Below are positions 51,543-60,697 of a stretch of DNA of 64,000 nucleotides, piece after piece (the stretch's first letter is position 1; the number at the start of each line of letters is the position of its first letter). The stretch comes from Plutella xylostella. Its lineage: Eukaryota; Arthropoda; Insecta; Lepidoptera; Plutellidae. Both the position numbers and the translations under genes were made by a program. The notes beneath the pieces are model-generated. The model had not been told where the DNA came from, did not search any database, and was given only the letters and a program-made list of their open reading frames with translations. Location: contig NC_063993.1 in assembly GCF_932276165.1 (NCBI RefSeq), forward strand, positions 11,418,001 through 11,482,000. Reading direction: 5' to 3'.

Positions 51543-52988
51543 ATGGCGGCGTTTTTAGGAAATTTATCTGTTTTTGATCACAAAGTGCAAGAATGGGAGA
51601 TATTTTTCAGCCGTTTAGATCAGTTTATCAAACTTAATAAAATAGACAAAGATCTAAAAAGTGCCGTACTGTTAACGCATTTAAGTGATGAGTCATATCG
51701 GTTAGTCAGTAACTTGGTACATCCAAAAAACATTCAAGAAGTGCCATATGATGAGCTAGTTAAGGCTCTGGACGATCATTTTAAACCGATAAGGTCAACG
51801 TTCGGTGACAAAGCAAAGTTCTATGACGCAATGAAAGGGCACGAAGAAAGTGTCGAAGAATGGGCGGCGCGACTGCGTGGACTGCCGATCCACTGCGGCT
51901 TCGGCACAGCCCTGGACACCGTTCTTCGTGATCGGTTCGTGCTCGGATTCCACACCGGGCCGGAGCGAGACCGATTGTTTGAGCAGAACTCGACCGAATT
52001 GACCTTCGCAAGGGCGGTGGAGGTGGCGAAGCAGGCTACGAGCGCGCGCGCAGCGCGGGTGGCGGCCGGGAGCTCCCTGGCAGCAGCACCGTCGGTGAAG
52101 GAGGAGCCGCTGTACCGCATGAGCGGGGCCCGCGGCGGCGCAGGCCGGGCCGCCGCCGGGCCCGCCCGCCCCGGGAACGAAGAGCGGTGCAAAGTGTGCG
52201 GTCTCCGTAATCACAATGCGGAAAAGTGTCGGTATAAAAATCTAAAGTGTCAAAAGTGTGGAAAGAAAGGCCACCTAAAGAAAGTGTGTGTAAAAAAAGA
52301 GTGTAGTGTGCATAACCTAGATGTCGATACGGAATGCGACGAGAGCAACCTTCAGGCAATCTGTAAAGAGTGCGAACTATTTCATTTGAGGTATGTCAAC
52401 TATGACCCAATTCTAGTAAATGTAGACGACAAACGAATATTTAAAATGGAACTCGATTCCGGTTCAAGCGTTAGTGTTATATCTGAAAGTTTGTACAACA
52501 ATTATTTTTCAATGGAATGTTTGGAACCATGTAACTTAAAGATGTGTTTTTATAATGGCCACAAAATCACACCCGTTGGATGTCTAAAACTAAACGTATC
52601 TTATAATGGTAAATATTGTCAAATTATATTTTATGTTGTAAAGAATGGTGGGCCACCGCTTGTGGGCCGCGATTTTATGGCCAAGTTTAAAATTTCTTTG
52701 TCACAAAACCAAATTAATGTGGATACAAATGATGATATAAAACAGCTGATGAGTGAGTTTGATGACCTGTGGAAAAATGAGTTGGGTTGTTTTAATAAAT
52801 ATGACATACAATTACATTTGAAGGAGAACGCAAGGCCTCGATTTTTTAAACCTCGCACTGTACCGTTTGCCCTAAAAGATAAAGTCGAACAGGAATTACA
52901 AAGATTAGGGGAATTAGGTATTTTAATACCGGTTGATCATGCTCAATATGCGACTCCTATTGTTCCTGTACTGAAGGAAAATGGCTAA
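51543..52988 (+). pseudogene. Mag element gag, zinc knuckles, protease, RT start
   Basis: 481 codons from ATG to TAA at 52986-52988. Gag opens MAAFLGNLSVFDHKVQEWEI. Two CCHC knuckles lie at about residues 218-250 (CKVCGLRNHNAEKC, CQKCGKKGHLKKVC), and the protease DSGSSVSVI at about 304. The RT N-terminus (RPRFFKPRTVPFALKDKV) begins before the stop. The same frame continues beyond the stop, so a single nonsense change splits the polyprotein. A GC-rich Ala/Gly patch lies at residues 165-215. Confidence 0.9.
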
Positions 52989-53051
52989 GTCAAAATTGCG
53001 GGCGATTTCTCGGTAACATTAAATCAAGATTTACTTGTTGAAAAATATCCT

Positions 53052-54059
53052 ATGCCTAGAATCGAGGAAGTGTTTGTAAAACTAAGGGGGGGAGAGAAAT
53101 TTTCAAAAATTGATTTATCTAATGCATATAATCAGTTTAGGATCTCTGAGGAATCGCAAGGTTTAACTACAATTAACACTTCAAAAGGACTTTTTAAATA
53201 TACAAGGTTGGTCTATGGACTAGCCAACGCGCCGGCCATATTCCAGAAAGCTATGGAAACACTACTCGCGGGGATTGAAGGTGTTAGCATTTGGCTAGAC
53301 GATATCTGTTGCACCGGTCCCGATAAACAAACACATTTAAGTAGGTTGAGAGAAGTTTTTAGTAGGTTAAAGGACGCAGGATTACGTTTACAAAAAGAAA
53401 AGTGTGTGTTGTTCCAAGATAGTGTGACGTACCTTGGTTACGTCATAGATAAGAACGGCCTGCATACTAGCCAGGAGAAGGTGGACGCGATCGTCAACGC
53501 GCCGGAGCCGACGGACGTCACGGGGGTGAAGCGGTTTCTCGGGATGGTAAATTACTATAGAAATTTCATTCCGAATGCGTCATCCATACTAGGTCCTCTC
53601 CATGAGCTGCTACGCGCGGACGCGGCGTGGGAGTGGGGCCCGAGGCAGCGGCGCGCGGTGCAGCTGGTGAGGCGCGAGCTGGCGTCGGAGCGCGTGCTGG
53701 CGCACTTCGACCCGGCGGCGCGGCTCGTGCTGGCCGTGGACGCCGGTCCGCACGGCCTGGGCGCCGTGTTGGCGCAGATAGGCGCCGACGGACAAGAAAG
53801 GCCATTGGCATTCGCTTCAAGGTCGTTGGGACAAAGTGAAAAAAATTACAGCCAACTTCAAAAGGAAGCGACGGCCATTATATTTGGAATAAAACACTTC
53901 CATCAATATTATATTTGTACGGGCGTAGCGAACCTTTTATCCTCAAAACTGACCATAAACCCTTGCTATCTATATTTAGCAATAAAAACGGTATTTCCGT
54001 TACATCAGCTGCTCGATTACAAAGGTACGCATTACTACTGTCGGCCTATAACTACGTAG
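53052..54059 (+). pseudogene. Mag element RT and RNase H, frameshifted
   Basis: Same frame as gag. It shows FSKIDLSNAYNQF, LVYGLANAPAIFQKAM, the catalytic site as WLDD (about 53290-53301) where Y-x-DD is usual, then VKRFLGMVNYYRNFIP and the RNase H start LVLAVDAGPHGLGAVL. At about 53905-53914 the family pattern moves to another frame; the rest of this ORF to 54059 is out of frame. Confidence 0.88.
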
Positions 54060-55627
54060 TGCAGTATATACCGAGCGATAAAAATGTTGTTGCCGATTAT
54101 TTTTCACGCGCCTCATTAAAAGACAGTACAGTCACGTCCGAAAATGATACAGAAAAGCTGTATTTGAACTATGTATGTGCTAACTCTTTGCCAATAACAT
54201 TTAATGACCTGAAAGCGGCAACTGAAAGTGATGTCACTTTGCAGACAGTAATTAAGTATATGCAGAACGGCTGGCCGCGGAAAATAAGTTGTACTTCGAT
54301 AGCACCTTATTTCAAATGTAAGACAGACTTACAGTATGAAAATGGGTGTTTATTAAGAGGACATAGGGTTGTAATTCCTTTACAGTACAGGGAAAGAATG
54401 TTAGAAGAACTACATTCCGGACATTTGGGTATAACCAAATCAAAACATATGGCTCGAAGCCGAATGTGGTGGCCGGGGCTGGATAGTGACATCGAGCGGT
54501 ACATAGGTTCGTGCAGTCAGTGCGCGAGCGTCCGCGCCGCGCCGGCCCGCGCCCCCGCGCCCTGGCCGCGCCCCGCCGGGCCCTGGCAACGAATACACCT
54601 AGACTACTTGTCTGTAGGGCAAACGGTATATTTGGTGGTCATTGATGCGTTCAGTAAGTGGCTTGAATGTATATGTATGAACAATGGGACATCAACGAGT
54701 GCTTTAATATTAAAGTTAAAGAACCTATTTTCTGTTTTCGGGTTGCCAAACTTAATCGTAAGCGATAATGATGTTAAGATTAATTCTGTTGAATTTAGGG
54801 ACTTTTGTCTTTGTTACGGCATAAAATATTTAACATCACCGGTGTATCACCCTTGTAGTAATGGCCAGGCCGAAAATGCGGTAAGAACATGCAAAAATAT
54901 GTTAAAGAAAATTATTTTTGATAACTCACAAACTAATAATAATTATAACAATGAGAAATTGACGGATTACCTATTTAGTTATAGAAATTCCATCCATTGT
55001 TCAACTGGAGCGACACCTGCTAAATTAATGTTCGGTCGAGATATTAAATGTAAACTGGATTTAATTTTACCTACATGCAGTAGTAATAATACCGGAACCG
55101 CCGACCAATTAACAGCAAGTAGATGCTTTACTATCGGCGAGATTGTTTGGGCCCGATGGTTTCATCAAAGAAAGGAACTTTGGTCATTAGGTATAATAAA
55201 AAAGAAATTAGGTAATCGACTGTTTGAAGTTTTTATCACTGATTATGGGGTTATGACTAAAAGACATGTTGACCAGTTGATAAAATATACGGGGCAGTCG
55301 TTACAAGATATTTTAGTGGGGAATGATTGCACACCAAGTGATCCATGTGAGGTAGATAGTAGACCATTGTCTCCACCTGCACCGCCACCGTTGCCGCCCG
55401 CAGAGGAGGCTGACTCCCGCGAGCGCGGGGAGGTCACCGACCCCGCCCCGGAGGAGGAGGACGAGGAACAGTGGGCAGAGGCGGTTGGAGAAAATGAACA
55501 AGTCTTGAGTGAGCGAGCGAATGATGCACCATTAGACCAAGCACCAGCTGAAGTTGCATCTTCAGAGGCGTCATTGGGTCGGTCACTCAGACCTAACAGA
55601 AAAGTAGATTATAAGAAATATTTTTAA
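53915..55627 (+). pseudogene. Mag element RNase H end and integrase
   Basis: 570 codons, first one not ATG. RNase H ends with TDHKPLLSIF and VADYFSRA. The integrase has HSGHLGITKSKHMARSRMWW with CSQC (HHCC finger), then core Asp in HLDYLS, Asp in VSDNDVK and Glu in NGQAENAVR. The C-terminus is acidic and Pro-rich (about residues 485-530). A GC-rich insertion-like patch follows the CSQC motif. Confidence 0.9.
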
Positions 55628-55727
55628 GGATATTAGTTTAAGTTTAGTTATTTTAGGTTATAAATGTTAGTATCTAATTATGTTACATGTATGTTATTTG
55701 CAGAGCTTCGAAATAGTGTTGGAGGAG

Positions 55728-55837
55728 TGTGGTATACCTACCTCACGATAGATATATGCGGGCTACCATACTATGAGCAGTCAATAAACGAGCTTCACTG
55801 TGGCCGGTTGTTTTACTAGTTACTACCCGATATCTCA
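55728..55837 (+). repeat. Mag element 3' LTR
   Basis: Same 110 bp as the 5' LTR, flanked right by GTTAC. Confidence 0.93.
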
Positions 55838-55842
55838 GTTAC

Positions 55843-57716
55843 TCATCACAGCACCGAACAAAGCAAAAGAGGTCCTTTCAATATTTACTGCGCTGTTTAA
55901 TTACTTGTTTTATTGTTCGAAATTTGCATGATTCTTCCCGTTTAACTTTGTAAAAAATAATTATATTCATGAGCCCTAATTTAAATAACATAATCAAGAA
56001 ATGGAATACACAGCCCCTAAGGCTTAGGGGCTGTGTATTCCATTCCATTGCTTAGGGCCTAAGCAATCCACTATAGGGTTGAATAAGACTGAAATGCTAT
56101 AATTCAGACTGAATCTACAATCTCTAAACTTGGTGGGTTGGAGAATACAAAATAGATTATTTATAATAGAATTTTCCGAAGAAAAGCAACAAACATCCAT
56201 ATTTACAAAATTTCGCGTATTTAATATATTAGTAGCATAGGATATGATTGGTGGTATGGTAGTTATATTGTTTAAATATCGAACGGTGGCGTATCAAGAC
56301 TATCAAGCAACGTACAGTACAAATAAGTTAGTATCCAAATAAAAAGAAATAAAACAAATCATACGTACAATCTCAACACCGACACAGAAGTGGGCCAAGG
56401 GAACGAGCCACGTTCACACGTGACGCGGAGAGTGCAGTGTGAAACTGTGAACTCGCCTTTACGTGCATCACGACATCGCATCGAGTCGAAGCACACCTTA
56501 AACTTGCACAATAAATAAGCGTGTATAAAAGTTGGCTTTACAAGGCTGCAGCAGTTACTTAATTATACCTCGCTGACGTTGAATCGCTGTTTGAAATTAG
56601 GCCGATGCGATCAAATCGAATCGAGCTTTTTATGATATCTCTACGTATATACTATACATTTATGTATGAACACTATTCATATTGATTTCAACTAAGGGAG
56701 GCACATTAAATTGTGTTGTGTGTACCTACCTATATAGATCTTTTATTATTATTAGGCATTATTATTAGGCATTATTTAAAGACAATGTTCATAATAATAT
56801 TATCGTCTCTAGAATGTTGAAAAGATTATCACTATCAAATATCTGTCCAGATGGAAAGTCAAGTCCAAATCTTTCAGCGTCACAAACTAGATACAGGACT
56901 GGAACCCTACGAACCGGGTGTCAAAAAAACCAGCTGATTTAATTTATTTTAATATTACTAAATTTTATGTCTAATTACGTTTAAAACTAGTGTTAACTTA
57001 AAGAATATAGTGTTATACAGCTGTGCAAATGAAGACAAGCCTTCAAACCCTGAAATAAAACACTTACGGGACTCGGATATTTGAAGCAGCGGCACCTGTC
57101 AAAGTTCGAATTTGCCAACGGATATCTATCAGGGGAGTATTGTGAAAATTACATATTTTTACTAGTATTACTCATTTAAAATCATAATCACTAAATTATT
57201 TAATCATTATTCATTAGTTTGCTGCAGACGTGAAATGTTTTTCACACTTCCTTAACCCACTTTTAGACTTTGTCATTTTCAAACTCTGTTGTTTTCATTT
57301 CTAATTTTCAAACTTTCTATTAGCTTTTGTATCCCTTATTCCCTATTATTACTATACCATAGTCTCCACCTACTTAATTGCTATTAGTATTAGTACTTCA
57401 TTGAATAATGATCAAGCGATTGTTTTTTTTGGCTTAAAGTTTACATAATTCTAAGTCAATAATACCACTGAGTACCTATTCATTTAAGTAACATATTATG
57501 CATATTACTCCCTCCCCACCCATAGTTTGTGTTCATGACTACATTGTATATGATAACTAACAAATAAGTTACCTTTTGATCATTTTTACATAGACTTACA
57601 ATATATCAAGTTTTGATTGGTTTGATCAAGTTATACCTAAAGAGGGTTATTTTGTATATATCTTGGATAAACATCCTCTCAATTCTACCTATCAACATAC
57701 TAACGGGTAACCCCGG
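55843..57716. other. AT-rich DNA before the composite LINE
   Basis: Apart from the palindromes at 56001-56066, I see no gene, tail or inverted repeat. It may include the 5' UTR of the LINE that starts coding at 57729. Confidence 0.5.
56001..56066. repeat. Two consecutive perfect palindromes
   Basis: atggaatacacagcccctaag (56001-56021) is repeated as its exact complement at 56023-56043, with one base between. It is followed by ttgcttagg / cctaagcaa (56048-56066) around one base. Both share the gcttaggg core. RNA from here would form a tight hairpin on either strand. Confidence 0.9.
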
Positions 57717-57728
57717 GTGGTTTCAGAC

Positions 57729-60080
57729 ATGTCGAGGATGACGACCCGGAAGGTGCAGAGCCGTGACCTGGAGATCCAGCTGAGGACAGCTTTGGAGGAT
57801 CTCAAGGCATCTCGTGACCTCTCAAGCCAACTGATGGCAGAGCGGGAGGACAATGAAAAGGAATTTGATTCCCTTTTAAAAAAGAACTCGGACTTAAAGA
57901 ATGACATAGCTGAAATGGACATCCAATACCAAGACTTGCAAGGCAAATGTGATGAGCTACAGATTGTACTTAGATCATACAAAGAGTGTCAGGATTTACA
58001 TGAAGCTGCATTGTCTAAGATCTATAGCCTAGAGCAGCAATTGGCTGAAGCACACGCAGAGATCCAGCAAATAAATGAAGCACATGCAAGCGAGGAAACA
58101 GATAAGACAATGGCATTGTACGATGAATTAGTCACCCTACACCCCACCCCTATGCCAACAATAGACCTCACAACTCCAAGAAAATCAACCAATATCACAG
58201 GTGCAAACAGGCTTAAAAAATATATTAAAATAAAGAAATATATCAGGAAGTCTGAGCGAGCATTGAAAAAGCATAAGACGCACCTTCCATTGACAAAGGA
58301 TAGAGTGAGACTTCAACTACTGGTGAATAAATATGAACAAGAGATGTCAGACTACAACCAGAAGCTCGCAGACAACAACCAGGAGTGCGAGTTCAACATG
58401 GCTATGCTACAGTCTAGGCTGGCCACACTGAAGTCTGCCCTAGAACAGAGAACTCTGGAATACGAAAACCAGCTGCTGGTGCTGAGTAGTGTGGGCTTAG
58501 TTCGGGTTGAGATGCTGCCGGAGAAGTCTTCACCTGCTGAAGCCACCACCGCATCTCCGGAGGCCACCACCACCACCTCGGAGGCCACAAATAGCATCCC
58601 GTTGGCCACCACTGAACTCACCACTGGTCTCCCGAGGGCCACCACCAGACTCCTGGCGGCCACCACCAGCATCCCGTTGGCCACCACTGGACTCACCACT
58701 GGTCTCTCGGGGACCACCACCGGACTCTCGGGGACCACCACCATTCTCCCGAGGGCCACCACCAGACTCCTGGCGGCCACCACCAGCCTCCCGACGGCCG
58801 CGCCATCCTCAGAGGTCATCCAGAGCGGATCGGCGGCAGCAGATGTTTTTCAGGCCTCCACTAAGAAATTACATAGGAAACCCACCTATTCTCAGGCAGC
58901 TAGTAGAATGTCAGTGCTGTACATTCATTCGAAGCGCACGTTGTATCTGCTAGTGTTCCAGGGGTTCTCAATCTATACGATGTTCACAACGCAGTGTAAG
59001 AAGTGTCAGGAATCGGTAGGCAGTGGTGCTTCGTGTTCGTCCTGCGGGTCCACTTTCCACTTCAGTTGTGGTGGTATCACTGAGAGGGGGTTTAGCAGAC
59101 TAGGCAGAAATAAAGCAAACTGGTCCTGTGTCGCCTGTCGTGAAGCAATTAACACAACGCAGGACTCGTGTCTTGGTGAGTCTTCATCTGCATTGCCTCC
59201 AGCTGATGGAACTACCGAAGTGGTCCCAGTGGACGATTTTACTCCAAGGAAGACGGTACCGCTTGCACCTGGCACTCCGAGCTCTTTTTGCGGAAAGATT
59301 GAGAAGGGCAAAATTAGCCATGAAGCTCTCCTTCACCAAGTGCTGGAGAAACTTACCGGTATGGAGAATCAATTGGCATCTTTTCATGGGATTAATGATG
59401 AAATAAAGGGTCTCAAAAATCACTTTGTGAAGCTAGAATCTACTCTCAATGAAAACATGGAATGTCTCTCACAAAAGATAACTTCTTTAGAGTCCCAAGT
59501 GAAACCCCTCCTAAAAATCAAGGATGAGTTCGATGATCTTCGTAAACTCGTTAATGGGGTCATCCTTGACACGGACAAGAAGGACCAATGGGCTCGACGT
59601 TCTAATATAGAAATAATCGGAATCCCTGAAAAAAAAGGAGAATACCTAATGGCAATAGTTCGCACACTCGCACAGAAATGTGACTTCAACCTAAAGCCCG
59701 AGGTGGACATTGACTTCGTGACCAGGGTAGCTGCTCGAGGAAATATCGATGGCGAAGATAGTCTGAACCGTCGGCCGAAACCAATCCTCATTAAAATGCA
59801 GGCTCGTTACAGAAAGGACGATTTTCTGGCTTTATTGCGGAAGGTAAAAAACTTGAAGGCAAGTGAATTGGGATATTCTGGATGTGACAGTACTATTTAT
59901 GCGAACGATCACTTAACCGCCAAGAATAAACAGCTGCTTCGCCGCACGAAAACGTTAGCCAAAGAAAGAGGCTATGCAATATGCTGGGTTCGTAACTGTG
60001 TCATTATGGTTAGGCGATCACCGGATTCGCCTGTCATTCACATTAACTCGGATGATGATTTAAAAAAATTGAAACGTTAG
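57729..60080 (+). CDS. Chimeric ORF: LINE A ORF1 N-terminus fused to LINE B ORF1
   Basis: The open frame has ATG at 57729 (a GTG four codons upstream is also open). Residues about 5-150 and 205-260 are coiled coil (LEIQLRTALEDLKASRDLS). Residues about 268-360 are a Thr/Pro-rich linker of imperfect repeats. At 58980 a second ATG starts what looks like LINE B ORF1: a PHD-like zinc finger (CKKC, CSSC, FHFSCGG, CVAC), a coiled coil (about 540-610), and a C-terminal RNA-binding module starting RRSNIEIIGIPEKKG. Both halves share a frame by chance or selection. Confidence 0.75.
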   Translation: MSRMTTRKVQSRDLEIQLRTALEDLKASRDLSSQLMAEREDNEKEFDSLLKKNSDLKNDIAEMDIQYQDLQGKCDELQIVLRSYKECQDLHEAALSKIYSLEQQLAEAHAEIQQINEAHASEETDKTMALYDELVTLHPTPMPTIDLTTPRKSTNITGANRLKKYIKIKKYIRKSERALKKHKTHLPLTKDRVRLQLLVNKYEQEMSDYNQKLADNNQECEFNMAMLQSRLATLKSALEQRTLEYENQLLVLSSVGLVRVEMLPEKSSPAEATTASPEATTTTSEATNSIPLATTELTTGLPRATTRLLAATTSIPLATTGLTTGLSGTTTGLSGTTTILPRATTRLLAATTSLPTAAPSSEVIQSGSAAADVFQASTKKLHRKPTYSQAASRMSVLYIHSKRTLYLLVFQGFSIYTMFTTQCKKCQESVGSGASCSSCGSTFHFSCGGITERGFSRLGRNKANWSCVACREAINTTQDSCLGESSSALPPADGTTEVVPVDDFTPRKTVPLAPGTPSSFCGKIEKGKISHEALLHQVLEKLTGMENQLASFHGINDEIKGLKNHFVKLESTLNENMECLSQKITSLESQVKPLLKIKDEFDDLRKLVNGVILDTDKKDQWARRSNIEIIGIPEKKGEYLMAIVRTLAQKCDFNLKPEVDIDFVTRVAARGNIDGEDSLNRRPKPILIKMQARYRKDDFLALLRKVKNLKASELGYSGCDSTIYANDHLTAKNKQLLRRTKTLAKERGYAICWVRNCVIMVRRSPDSPVIHINSDDDLKKLKR
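58536..58800 (+). repeat. Degenerate in-frame repeats coding a Thr-rich linker
   Basis: gccaccaccagactcctggc, ccaccactggactcaccact and ctcggggaccaccaccgg recur two or three times. In the ORF frame they give T-T-x-x-T-T-runs, mucin-like; in the next frame a Pro-rich stretch. Confidence 0.8.
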
Positions 60081-60157
60081 GTACGAATCTATGTCTTAAT
60101 TATGTTCACTTTAAATTTCGATTTTTTAGGTATCTTGAGTTTAAGTGTAGTATTAAT

Positions 60158-60697
60158 TTGGTGAGTGTTTTCCGTATTATAAATGAATTAACTAACTACG
60201 TCATGGTAAAATTATTCACTTTAAAACCAAAAAACAAAATAAAAATGTCAATATTAAGAAAAATGATCTTAGTAATATACCATTTACACATTGCATTTGG
60301 CCACGGTAAAATAAGGTTGGACGTCCCTGACTGTCATAGACCGGTTTCTGTTATCGCTACGACTAACTCGATGTTTGTTTTGTGCACAAATTATGGCAAA
60401 TTGGGTATTGAAGGTATACTTAATACGATGTTTGAATTTTATCACGGTGTACTATTTGGTTGCTTCTTTGGGGTTTTCCCTATAAGATCTTATCACTTAG
60501 TTTATTGTTCGCATTGGAATGTTTTTACATGTAATAATAACATTGCTAATAAATTAAATGGCACTATATTTATCTTACGAGTAGTACCTGGACCGATGAC
60601 GTTCAAATATTATCTATTAAAATGTTATATTTTAATAGTCAATAGTAACAAACAATTAGTGTTTCTTATGCGCGTTATAATTTATTTCCCCAGATAA
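60158..60697 (+). other. Inter-ORF open frame of LINE B
   Basis: An open frame of 179 codons fills the gap between LINE B ORF1 and ORF2; its stop overlaps the ORF2 start as TAATG (60694-60698). It is hydrophobic and Cys/His/Tyr-rich, with no motif I know. It may be chance in AT-rich DNA, or the overlap may serve reinitiation for ORF2. Confidence 0.3.

Larger units (their letters stand above)
51388..55842 (+). mobile_element. Mag-type gypsy (Metaviridae) element with 110-bp LTRs
   Basis: Short LTRs (51393-51502, 55728-55837), identical by eye, begin TGTGGTATACC and end TATCTCA; GTTAC flanks both sides (51388-51392, 55838-55842). A purine tract (ggaggag) precedes the 3' LTR. gag-pol reads in one frame with one stop (52986) and one frameshift (about 53905-53914). 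Very short LTRs and a gag-pol in one frame fit the Mag lineage known from silkworm (family knowledge). Confidence 0.95.

Noticed and set aside
51795..52359. Long antisense ORFs over the Mag gag, and others at 53566-53820 and 58352-58819
   Set aside because: They mirror GC-rich or repeat-rich coding sequence on the other strand.
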